A DNA stretch of 5,165 nt, from the NCBI GenBank assembly GCA_900548955.1, contig URMQ01000121.1, positions 1-5,165 on the forward strand, read 5' to 3'. Position 1 is the first letter of the stretch; the number at the start of each line of letters is the position of its first letter. Below, in pieces: positions 1 to 4,944 of this stretch. Under the pieces are notes generated by a model. The model did no database searches, was not told the DNA's origin, and saw only the letters and a list, made by a program, of their open reading frames with translations. Position numbers and translations under genes: made by a program. The stretch is from an uncultured Eggerthella sp. GTDB lineage: Bacteria > Actinomycetota > Coriobacteriia > Coriobacteriales > Eggerthellaceae.

Positions 1-471
1 AACATCATAAAAATAATCCAGAACCAAGGATGCATCACTATCGTGGAAGAGCTCTTCGAACGTATCAAAGTGCGGTGACATTAAATGAATCATCGCATGC
101 GCTTCTTCAAAAGAAAGTAACCTATCTCCATGAACAGCAGAGGCAATCTGAGCTGCTTGGATGCTATCGATTCCAGAAAAAGGCGAATCAACGAAATCCA
201 ATAAAGCATCTATATTGTGGGTTTCATTTAATAGAAAAGCTTTTAAAGCATTAAAAGCTCGACCGAAATCAGTTTCAGAAAATGAGGTAGCTGTTCTTAA
301 TTCGAACGACGTTATTTGGCATTTGGGAGTATGGACAACAGCATTCGATACGTATTCAAAAAGCTTTTGGGTATCCGAAGATACAATAAGAATCGAAGCA
401 TTCCTTCGCTCAGGCACTTTCTCCATGCAGATGTTATCAATTGTGGTCAGATTTTTATTCCTCACACACAA
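1..471 (-). pseudogene. Continuation of the AddB-like gene in a shifted frame, open at the left edge
   Basis: On the minus strand a frame opens after a TGA at 474-472 and runs 157 codons to the left edge with no stop. It therefore has no end inside the window. It includes ERRNASILIVSSDTQKLFEY, which looks like a beta-strand/helix element of the kind following the first helicase segment in AddB-type proteins, and it ends in FHDSDASLVLDYFYDV at the edge. The neighbouring frame (462-1382) ends in a low-complexity tail just where this one begins, so I read the two as one gene split by a frameshift. Removing two bases from the (TG)4 tract at 463-470 joins them without a stop. A separately translated downstream protein is possible, but I see no good ribosome binding site or start codon near 471. 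Whether the defect is real, variable or a sequencing error cannot be judged from here. Confidence 0.6.
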
Positions 472-1382
472 TCATCGTCTGCATTAATATCGCTAGGTAG
501 CTGAGCTTTGATATCCGTAGTGCGCTGGGCATTAATATCGCTAGCTAGCTGAGCTTTGGAACAACTATCAACTTCAGTCGCGCAATAGCCAACACTAGTG
601 TTTAAGCCTTCAGCACTATATCGTTCCTCAATGGCGCTTAATACAGCACTGGTTATAAGTGTATTTTGCGCCGAAGGACCATCAGCAAGTAATAGAAAAG
701 GCTTAACATTATCTGGCGTTTTAGTAATTTGATTAGTCGTTTCTAGCTGCGCAATGATAGAAGGTGCGACACTACAGAAAAATCTTTGAAATGGAAGTGA
801 CAATTCATCAAGCAAACCGAATTCAAACTCAAACGGCAAATCCAATTCTGAAAGCGCCGTAAGTGCATCGCCGGGCTCCACTAAGCCTTTCTCTTGTAAA
901 AGTTTTCTATAGGGAGGAACCAACGACAAAAGAGCGAGTTCTGCATCAGAAAAAGTATGCTCTTCGTAGCACTTTTCTCGATTCTCTTCGACACAGTCTT
1001 CCAAATCCGCTAAATGCTTTGACCCAGTTAGCAAATAGCCATCTGAGAGGGCAAAATTTAATTTTACTAAGGCGTTTTCAAGTTCCCGAGAGCCTAAAAG
1101 ATCGGCAAAAAACCTGCTAATCAAAGAAATTGTTCCGTCCGTAACCGACAAAGAATCAAAGTCAAAATCAGACGAATCAAGAATATGTTTAACAGCAAAT
1201 GCTCGCTCGAGTGGTGAAATTAATACTCTCCCATCACCAAAGCGTTCCCACGTATCCACAAGCCAGGAATAGGGAGTTTCGACATTAATACCAAATAAAC
1301 CATTAGGGTTAGAAAGCGCAATTTTTTTGCGATACGAAAGAGCCTGTTCGTACGTAGAAAATAAAATGACGGTTCTTTTCAC
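462..1382 (-). CDS. AddB-like ATP-dependent helicase/nuclease subunit, N-terminal part (frameshifted)
   Basis: This resembles the N-terminus of AddB/RexB-type subunits, which with AddA process double-strand DNA ends for recombinational repair in the cytoplasm. The opening KRTVILFSTYEQALSYRKKI, then a WLVDTWERFGDGRVLISPLE segment and a helical AFAVKHIL stretch, follow that family's layout. PFLLLADGPSAQNTLITSAV near the end fits the strand-loop-helix leading into the next helicase segment. I see no classical Walker A motif, which is common for these subunits. I prefer the GTG at 1382 (306 residues) over the ATG at 1412, because AAAGGAG (1398-1392) lies 9 bases before the GTG and inside the longer reading. 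Full-length AddB is about 1,000 residues or more, so this is a fragment. The last 60 or so residues are low-complexity with the repeat KAQLASDINA/KAQLPSDINA, and the frame breaks immediately after. Family assignment is from general resemblance only. Confidence 0.6.
   Translation of the reverse strand: MKRTVILFSTYEQALSYRKKIALSNPNGLFGINVETPYSWLVDTWERFGDGRVLISPLERAFAVKHILDSSDFDFDSLSVTDGTISLISRFFADLLGSRELENALVKLNFALSDGYLLTGSKHLADLEDCVEENREKCYEEHTFSDAELALLSLVPPYRKLLQEKGLVEPGDALTALSELDLPFEFEFGLLDELSLPFQRFFCSVAPSIIAQLETTNQITKTPDNVKPFLLLADGPSAQNTLITSAVLSAIEERYSAEGLNTSVGYCATEVDSCSKAQLASDINAQRTTDIKAQLPSDINADDDCV
481..558. repeat. Two 30-bp direct repeats within the AddB-like gene
   Basis: Positions 481-510 and 529-558 match at 29 of 30 bases, the one difference being ggtagc versus gctagc. 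The copies are 48 bp apart, a multiple of three, so the reading frame is kept. They encode KAQLPSDINA and KAQLASDINA on the minus strand. The second copy contains overlapping CTAG tetramers. The near-identity suggests a recent duplication. Confidence 0.85.
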
Positions 1383-1391
1383 TACGTAATG

Positions 1392-1398
1392 CTCCTTT
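1392..1398 (-). promoter_or_regulatory. Ribosome binding site that fixes the AddB-like start
   Basis: The minus strand reads AAAGGAG followed after 9 bases by GTG AAA AGA. This strong Shine-Dalgarno match points to initiation at 1382 rather than at the upstream ATG at 1412. Confidence 0.6.
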
Positions 1399-1471
1399 CG
1401 AACTACATACATCTCTTACGCTCCTAGAGTATGAGCGGTGTGTCAAGACTTTAATTTCAAAATTCGAAACG

Positions 1472-1477
1472 TATACT
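1472..1477 (+). promoter_or_regulatory. -10 box for the 1484-1647 RNA candidate
   Basis: TATACT is one base from the sigma-70 consensus and lies 7-8 bases before the first base of the RNA closing stem. No clear -35 box is present at 16-18 bases spacing (CTTTAA/TTTAAT). A perfect TTGACA lies on the opposite strand (1446-1441), but I could not pair it with a convincing -10. Confidence 0.4.
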
Positions 1478-1483
1478 AAAAGT

Positions 1484-1647
1484 AAGCCACTTCCGCGTTT
1501 AGCGATGGACCGATGAATATAAATTGGGAGCCTCAGATTACGGGTGGAATGGAGATTCGTATCCGTTGATACGAAAGCCAGGAAGGTCGTTGCGGGCACC
1601 CACCTAGCGAAGGTGGGTTCATCCAATTTAGCGGGGGTGGTTTTTCT
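1484..1647 (+). ncRNA. Structured RNA candidate with long closing stem and U-tract
   Basis: The first bases pair with the last. C1487-C1496 pairs with G1631-G1640 over 10 bp including U1491-G1636 and U1492-G1635 wobbles, and G1486, A1485 and A1484 can extend this into the U-tract. Inside, GAUGGACC (1504-1511) pairs with GGUUCAUC (1616-1623) with one G-U pair, or alternatively AAAUUGG (1521-1527) pairs with CCAAUUU (1623-1629). Two perfect 8-bp hairpins follow: 1556-1563/1568-1575 with loop CGTT, and 1598-1605/1611-1618 with loop AGCGA. The wobbles work only in the plus-strand RNA, which sets its direction. Stem plus TTTTT at 1641-1645 would also terminate transcription, giving about 160 nt. 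No long conserved reading frame lies here. Size and layout would suit a 6S-like or raiA-type RNA, but I cannot assign a family and it may be new. Confidence 0.6.
1598..1647 (+). terminator. Intrinsic terminator formed by the 3' end of the RNA candidate
   Basis: A perfect 8-bp hairpin (1598-1618) is followed by GCGGGGGTGG, the 3' strand of the closing stem, and TTTTTCT. The closing stem ending directly at the U-tract can act as the terminator stem. Confidence 0.5.
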
Positions 1648-1676
1648 ATGCTTTAAAGCATTTCTTTGCCAGAAAT
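1648..1676 (-). terminator. Weak hairpins after the 85-residue gene
   Basis: Just past the stop codon at 1678, the minus strand has ATTTCT/AGAAAT (1671-1676 with 1660-1665, loop 5) and the 14-bp palindrome ATGCTTTAAAGCAT (1648-1661). There is no U-run on the minus strand, so termination here would be weak and readthrough antisense to the RNA candidate is plausible. Confidence 0.25.
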
Positions 1677-1677
1677 A

Positions 1678-1935
1678 TTAATGCACCGCTCCGTAAACAT
1701 AACCCCAACCATGCGATGACAGCGAAGAATTCAACTGTGTGCACAATTTCACACGCGTAAAACGAGAAGGCGGCAACAAAGAAATAACTTCTAGCAAATC
1801 GCTATTTAAGTCTGCCGCTTCAGCCTGAATGATTATTTCTAGGCGTGACAGCTCTAATTCCTCATCGTTTCCGTACAGACCTTCAACAAAATCTTGCAAT
1901 TCGCCGTAGTCTTTACTCTTTGCTCTAGCTGCCAC
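1678..1935 (-). CDS. Small conserved-looking protein of unknown function
   Basis: This is an 85-residue protein I do not recognise. It starts with GTG (1935-1933), and the G is shared with the TAG stop of the upstream methyltransferase-like gene (TAGTG), so the two are probably translationally coupled. AAAGGTGG lies 7 bases before the GTG as a ribosome binding site. The first half is acidic and helical (residues 8-50, rich in E, D and L). The second half has a well-formed block, LPPSRFTRVKLCTQLNSSL, followed by HGWGYVYGAV at the end, which looks like a conserved domain rather than random translation. There is no signal peptide or membrane segment, so it should be cytoplasmic. Context suggests a role tied to its upstream partner, such as a subunit or a regulator, but this is inference only. 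Confidence 0.75.
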   Translation of the reverse strand: MAARAKSKDYGELQDFVEGLYGNDEELELSRLEIIIQAEAADLNSDLLEVISLLPPSRFTRVKLCTQLNSSLSSHGWGYVYGAVH

Positions 1936-2849
1936 TACTCTGCCACCTTTACGTCGTTACCAAGAACTGCTGCATTCAATGCTCCTGTATAGGAAGGAGT
2001 TGCATTGCCTGAAGCTCGTAAGAATTGAACACCTACCTGCTGAAGCGCGCAGGCAGCAGCAAATATAGAATCCGCAGTTGGATAGGCGTTTTCTTCTGTA
2101 GGTTCAAACTGACGCGAATCAATACGATTTACCAAGATATCAAATAAAAGTGGTTTCTTGGTTACCGTACGCATGGTGCGAGCAAACCCTACAAGTACAG
2201 AAGGTAAGGCACCGCTCATAACACCAATTACATCAGCACCTAAAGAATCACAAGTTTGAACTGCATCTTCTAACGTAATTCCATCAGAAAGCAACCCATC
2301 CGAACCAACAATCAACGAGATAAAGACTGGAATACTAGATTCCGTAGACGTCTCAACGCTCCTAGCTTCGTGTACACCGTATAGAGCACATTTAACATCT
2401 TCAAGAGTAGTAAAACCCGTGAGATAAAGAGCATCAAAAGGATACCGGGTCAAAATCTCTGCTGCCTCTCGATACTGGGCTATAGACTGTTTAACTGAAG
2501 AAGCCATTGTGGGATCTAAAGGCAAACCAGTAGGGCCGATAGCGGCAATGAGATGCTGCGGAGAAAACGAAGATCCCAGCTCATAGGCAATTCGAGCCAT
2601 CTCGTCAGCTTGTTTTTCAAAACGCGCATACGCTAATCGCGCACGAGTTATGCCCTCAGTTGCCGTAACCAAGCAGGGAGTTTCCATGATTTTTTCTAGC
2701 TTATAGGTTTCCTCGATTAATTCCGGTTCGCAAAGTGCAACATATTCACGATCGCCTGGTTCAGAAAAACCTTGGGCTTGCAATTGATAATCAATAGGAG
2801 TTGAAAGAACAAGCATGTCCTTATTAAAACGAAGCTGAATATCAGGCAT
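1935..2849 (-). CDS. Homocysteine S-methyltransferase-fold protein lacking the zinc cysteines
   Basis: This 304-residue protein follows the Pfam homocysteine S-methyltransferase (BHMT/MetH N-terminal) barrel. PELIEETYKL (42-51) and TATEGITRARLA (62-73) match the early strands, IGPTG is at 105-109, FDALYLTGFTTLEDVKCAL at 139-157 matches the (E)TFTdl.E motif, and GADVIGV is at 205-211. Active family members bind zinc through one Cys in a G-x-N-C motif and two in GGCC. Here those places read GVMSGALP (Ser213) and RASGNATP (Ser281, Gly282), so all three are gone. The usual methyl transfer from methylcobalamin, S-methylmethionine or betaine to homocysteine is therefore unlikely in standard form. 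It may use another metal or site, or act as a binding protein. The start is ATG with GAAGGGA about 8 bases upstream. It is first in an operon with the 85-residue gene. I am sure of the fold and unsure of the role. Confidence 0.8.
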   Translation of the reverse strand: MPDIQLRFNKDMLVLSTPIDYQLQAQGFSEPGDREYVALCEPELIEETYKLEKIMETPCLVTATEGITRARLAYARFEKQADEMARIAYELGSSFSPQHLIAAIGPTGLPLDPTMASSVKQSIAQYREAAEILTRYPFDALYLTGFTTLEDVKCALYGVHEARSVETSTESSIPVFISLIVGSDGLLSDGITLEDAVQTCDSLGADVIGVMSGALPSVLVGFARTMRTVTKKPLLFDILVNRIDSRQFEPTEENAYPTADSIFAAACALQQVGVQFLRASGNATPSYTGALNAAVLGNDVKVAE

Positions 2850-2877
2850 GAAAATCCCTTCGTAGATCCTTCACAAA

Positions 2878-2963
2878 GAATTTCTAAGGAAATCCTCTTG
2901 TGCCATTGTGCGAAAGTTCCTTTTGACGTAGTTCATTTTAGCGTGAATACACGATCATCAAAA
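2878..2963 (-). promoter_or_regulatory. Probable promoter and leader hairpin of the methyltransferase-like operon
   Basis: On the minus strand TAAAAT (2940-2935) is a good -10, preceded at 17 bases by TTTTGA as a weak -35 (TTGATG at 15). The leader would be about 80 nt. It holds a 7-bp hairpin, GGATTTC-CTTA-GAAATTC (2895-2878), with one G-U pair, about 30 bases before the start. I see no SAM riboswitch or T-box consensus. Confidence 0.35.
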
Positions 2964-3013
2964 CAATCTGTCTAAAAACACTTTCTGTACGGGAATACTT
3001 AACCAATCCAATC

Positions 3014-3100
3014 AAAAACTTCAAACTTTTATGAAGAAAAATTACCTTACTTAATTATTAGCGTTCGTAATAACAGAATATCTCTTATGAAAGTTTGAAG
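3014..3100 (-). repeat. Long-range inverted repeat with 11-bp perfect arms
   Basis: CTTCAAACTTT (3019-3029) and AAAGTTTGAAG (3090-3100) are perfect inverted copies 60 bases apart. On the minus-strand transcript the stem is followed by UUUUU (3018-3014), so it could end a minus-strand transcript, but the loop is long for an intrinsic terminator. Pairing extends imperfectly inwards with AT-rich bases. Confidence 0.45.
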
Positions 3101-3131
3101 CTAAAATGGAGAAAATGCGAAGAGAAAAAGT

Positions 3132-3170
3132 GTGAACCCGTTCAACCTACATTTTTTATCCACTTGAACG
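3132..3170. promoter_or_regulatory. Cluster of GTTCAA-type inverted elements
   Basis: GTGAAC (3132-3137), CGTTCAA (3139-3145) and TTGAACG (3164-3170) form one imperfect and one perfect inverted pair just upstream of the 3203-3396 RNA candidate. The perfect pair could be a 7-bp hairpin with an 18-base loop, or a protein binding site. I have no further support for either. Confidence 0.25.
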
Positions 3171-3188
3171 TGTTATAGGACATTTTCT

Positions 3189-3200
3189 CTTGTATACAAG
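3189..3200 (+). promoter_or_regulatory. 12-bp perfect palindrome over a -10-like box
   Basis: CTTGTATACAAG reads identically on both strands and contains TATACA (3193-3198), placed 4 bases before the first base of the RNA closing stem at 3203. No good -35 lies 16-18 bases upstream (TGTTAT). TTGAAC is 23 bases away, too far for standard spacing. The palindrome looks like a dimeric repressor or activator site controlling the RNA. Confidence 0.4.
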
Positions 3201-3202
3201 CG

Positions 3203-3396
3203 TAGAGAATCGTATATTTCAGAACAGCAAATGTGGTCCACTCCCAAATTTGCAACTGCTTTCCCCAAAAGCAGTCGGTGCCAGATCCCCAAACATAAAA
3301 GGCACCGGAACTCCCTCCTTGTGGGCCTGCAGAGATCCCCTCTCTCGGGCCCCTCCTCTTTTTTGGTCACAATTAAGGTATATGTTCGATTCTCTA
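3203..3396 (+). ncRNA. Structured RNA candidate with three C-rich hairpin loops
   Basis: The ends pair as UAGAGAAUCG (3203-3212) with CGAUUCUCUA (3387-3396), 10 bp perfect. Next comes UAUAU (3213-3217) with AUAUG (3380-3384) past a UU bulge, then a second stem, 3229-3238 with 3365-3374, with one mismatch. Inside are three hairpins. H1 is 3255-3262/3268-3275 (8 bp, loop CCCCA), and H2 is 3276-3282/3301-3307 (7 bp, loop AGAUCCCCAAACAUAAAA). H3 is 3323-3335/3341-3352 (12 bp, one bulged C, loop UCCCC). Four G-U pairs (3213-3384, 3236-3367, 3237-3366, 3328-3347) would be A-C on the other strand, so the plus strand is transcribed. CUCCC, CUCCCUCC and CCCCUCCUC lie between stems. All these C-rich patches could bind Shine-Dalgarno sequences, as in other C-rich-loop regulatory RNAs (actinobacterial 6C RNA is an analogy, not a match). 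The U6 at 3359-3364 may be an alternative 3' end. The family is unknown to me. Confidence 0.6.
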
Positions 3397-3570
3397 AAGA
3401 TTCCTGAATTTGCAAGGCATTCTTACATGAAATCTCCTGTTATGTACGGGCAATTGCATTAAAACCAACCAATTTCATCCTTGCTTTTTGTTAAGTACAA
3501 TTTTTGCTTGGTTCATTACGCGTAAATCTGTTCAGGCTCGACGAACTGGTACATAACGGTTATTTCTATA
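3397..3570. other. Intergenic stretch with no recognised feature
   Basis: This AT-rich stretch lies between the RNA candidate and the repeats beside galU. I see no coding frame with a credible ribosome binding site. AACCAA near 3465 and TTGGTT near 3509 form a loose inverted pair, but no convincing terminator follows the RNA candidate here. Confidence 0.4.
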
Positions 3571-3626
3571 CATTTTTCCTATAATCCGCATTTTTCCTAT
3601 AAGTCTATAATCCTACAAGCCTATAA
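3571..3626. repeat. 18-bp direct repeats with CCTATAA core
   Basis: CATTTTTCCTATAA occurs at 3571-3584 and 3589-3602, an 18-bp period. CCTATAA occurs again at 3620-3626. The tract lies downstream of galU and is non-coding. Confidence 0.7.
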
Positions 3627-3653
3627 TTCCTCCTTTTTTTCTCCCTAAATATG

Positions 3654-3688
3654 AAAATTCCTGCTTCTTCAGGAGAAACAGGAATTTT
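3654..3688 (-). terminator. Hairpin downstream of galU, probable terminator
   Basis: AAAATTCCTG (3654-3663) and CAGGAATTTT (3679-3688) form a perfect 10-bp stem with a 15-base loop. An inner TTCT/AGAA pairing is also possible. On the galU transcript the stem ends in UUUU but no separate U-run follows, and the AAAA/UUUU arms make it usable from both sides. It lies 80 bases past the galU stop. Confidence 0.5.
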
Positions 3689-3706
3689 GCGCGCTATAGG
3701 TAAGAA

Positions 3707-3753
3707 GATACTTATAGAAAGGTAGATACTTATAGGTAGGTAGACACCTATAT
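3707..3753. repeat. 18-bp direct repeats between galU and its hairpin
   Basis: GATACTTATAG occurs at 3707-3717 and 3725-3735, with a degenerate third copy GACACCTATAT at 3743-3753, an exact 18-bp period. ACTTATAGG (3728-3736) is the inverse of CCTATAAGT (3596-3604), so this tract mirrors the repeats on the other side of the hairpin. Confidence 0.65.
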
Positions 3754-3767
3754 GAGTTTCCTGATCT

Positions 3768-4580
3768 TTACCCAAACATGCGTTTATAAAGTCGGTTGTT
3801 TGTATCAAGCCAACTTTCAATTGTGCCAGTATCGAAACCATCTTCAGGATCAATAACTAACGCATACATTTCTTCTTCTTTCAGAAGTTCGTCAAGAGCA
3901 TCGGTCAACTGAATTTCTCCACCAGCACCAGGTTTAACTTCAGCAAGCAAATCCATAACGCGAGGAGTCAAAAGGTAACGACCGAATACCGCTAAGTTAG
4001 AAGGTGCTTCATCTACTGGAGGCTTTTCAACTAAAGAATCTACCTTCCAAACACCGTCTTGTACTTCACTACCAGCAATTACTCCAAAACGGTCTACTTC
4101 TTCACGAGCAACAGGAAGAACAGCGATAACACTTGCGCCATTATGAGCATCGGAAACTTCCTTCATGCGAATAAGCATCTGGTTGTCAGGAACCAGTACA
4201 TCACCCAGCAAAACAAAGAAGGACTCGCCATCTATACGATCAGCAGCACAATGAACTGCATGACCAAGCCCCAAAGGCTCTTCTTGATACACATAACTAA
4301 CGTTCAGGTTGCCCGCATGAGCAACTTTATCTGCATATTTGTCCTTACCGCGGCTGCGAAGCTCAGCTTCTAAAGCAGGGTTAGGAGTAAAGTGCTCTTC
4401 AATGGATTTTTTATCGTGACTATTAATGATGATTACTTCATCGGCTGCAGAAGCGAGACCTTCTTCTACCACATACTGAATAGCGGGACGATCAACTACG
4501 AGAAGCATTTCTTTAGGTTGAGCTTTAGTTGCTGGAAGAAAACGACTACCAAGACCAGCAGCAGGAATAAGTGCTTTCAT
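3768..4580 (-). CDS. galU: UTP-glucose-1-phosphate uridylyltransferase
   Basis: This enzyme makes UDP-glucose from UTP and glucose 1-phosphate in the cytoplasm, feeding glycolipid, capsule and cell wall polysaccharide synthesis. The sequence shows the GalU nucleotidyltransferase pattern throughout. AAGLGSRFLPATKAQPKEM (7-25) is the nucleotide-binding loop with the key Arg13 and Lys23. IQYVVEE is at 34-40, QEEPLGLGHAV at 99-109, LLGDVLV (124-130) carries the metal-binding Asp127, and RFGVI is at 164-168. VEKP (184-187) has the sugar-phosphate Lys, FGRYLL is at 199-204, GGEIQLTDAL at 220-229, and GFDTGT is near the end (248-253). At 270 residues it is somewhat shorter than the 290-300 typical of the family, but no motif is missing. 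The start ATG has AAAGGA about 6 bases upstream. It stands alone on the minus strand, with repeats and a hairpin after it and the divergent tRNA gene before it. Confidence 0.95.
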   Translation of the reverse strand: MKALIPAAGLGSRFLPATKAQPKEMLLVVDRPAIQYVVEEGLASAADEVIIINSHDKKSIEEHFTPNPALEAELRSRGKDKYADKVAHAGNLNVSYVYQEEPLGLGHAVHCAADRIDGESFFVLLGDVLVPDNQMLIRMKEVSDAHNGASVIAVLPVAREEVDRFGVIAGSEVQDGVWKVDSLVEKPPVDEAPSNLAVFGRYLLTPRVMDLLAEVKPGAGGEIQLTDALDELLKEEEMYALVIDPEDGFDTGTIESWLDTNNRLYKRMFG

Positions 4581-4708
4581 TAATTTCCTTTCAAAACGAA
4601 TAAAGCGATCTTATCTTATCAAATACGCGCCTCGTAAAAACCTTAAGATAGAAATCGAAATAATAAATTGCTGAATTGTTTATTAAACATTTCTCATAGC
4701 TGCTCAAC

Positions 4709-4736
4709 TTGACAAGAAAACCCGTAGTCGTAGAAT
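4709..4736 (+). promoter_or_regulatory. Sigma-70-type promoter of the tRNA-Ala gene
   Basis: A perfect TTGACA (4709-4714) and TAGAAT (4731-4736) are separated by 16 bases. Transcription would start near 4743, only a few bases before the tRNA. Confidence 0.75.
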
Positions 4737-4747
4737 AACAACGCACT

Positions 4748-4823
4748 GGGGATGTAGCTCAGTTGGGAGAGCGCAGCGTTCGCAATGCTGAGGTCGTGGG
4801 TTCGATCCCCATCATCTCCACCA
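4748..4823 (+). tRNA. tRNA-Ala, anticodon CGC
   Basis: A full cloverleaf is visible. The acceptor stem GGGGATG (4748-4754) pairs with CATCTCC (4813-4819) and A4820 is the discriminator. The D arm is 4757-4772, the anticodon stem is 4774-4778 with 4786-4790, and the T arm has loop TTCGATC (4801-4807). The anticodon loop TTCGCAA places CGC at 4781-4783, reading GCG. The G3-U70 pair (4750 with 4817), the main alanine identity element, is present. The 3' CCA (4821-4823) is encoded. This is a single-gene transcription unit with its own promoter and terminator, divergent from galU. Confidence 0.95.
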
Positions 4824-4832
4824 GAAAGAACC

Positions 4833-4865
4833 AAATGGCAGGCTCTTAAGAGGCCTGCCATTTTT
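4833..4865 (+). terminator. Intrinsic terminator after tRNA-Ala
   Basis: TGGCAGG (4836-4842) pairs with CCTGCCA (4854-4860), extended by C4843-G4853 and flanking AAA/TTT, and followed by TTTTT (4861-4865). It begins 10 bases after the tRNA CCA. The AAA/T-rich flanks could also serve a transcript arriving from the right. Confidence 0.85.
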
Positions 4866-4944
4866 ATTGAACACATATTTTAAAACGATCTTACGATGCT
4901 CAAATTTTTTCGACAAAGCGAAAAGATAAACCATAACAAATTAC

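Noticed and set aside
30..504. Several plus-strand frames of 60-108 codons at the left edge
   Set aside because: They are antisense to an uninterrupted minus-strand frame that continues the AddB-like protein, and they lack ribosome binding sites.
1309..1626. A 105-codon minus-strand frame across the RNA candidate
   Set aside because: It overlaps the start of the AddB-like gene in another frame, has no clear ribosome binding site and no recognisable protein character.
2850..3100. SAM riboswitch or T-box leader before the methyltransferase-like gene
   Set aside because: Neither the SAM-box consensus nor the T-box AGGGTGGNACCGCG motif could be found on the minus strand.
3276..3307. CRISPR tracrRNA-like GGTGCC/GGCACC hairpin
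   Set aside because: It resembles only the common terminal hairpin of some tracrRNAs. There is no anti-repeat, Cas gene or CRISPR array in the window.
3203..3396. Miniature transposable element with 10-bp terminal inverted repeats
   Set aside because: No target site duplication flanks the arms, and the interior forms ordered hairpins with G-U pairs on one strand only, which suits an RNA better. Copy number elsewhere cannot be checked here.
3190..3462. Reading frames of 80-90 codons on both strands over the C-rich region
   Set aside because: They overlap the paired RNA arms and have no ribosome binding site or family resemblance. The base pairing with strand-specific G-U pairs explains the sequence better.
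4694..4876. A 60-codon minus-strand frame containing GDRTHDLSIANAALSQLSY
   Set aside because: It is the antisense of the tRNA-Ala gene and terminator. This peptide type is a well-known false protein from tRNA regions.
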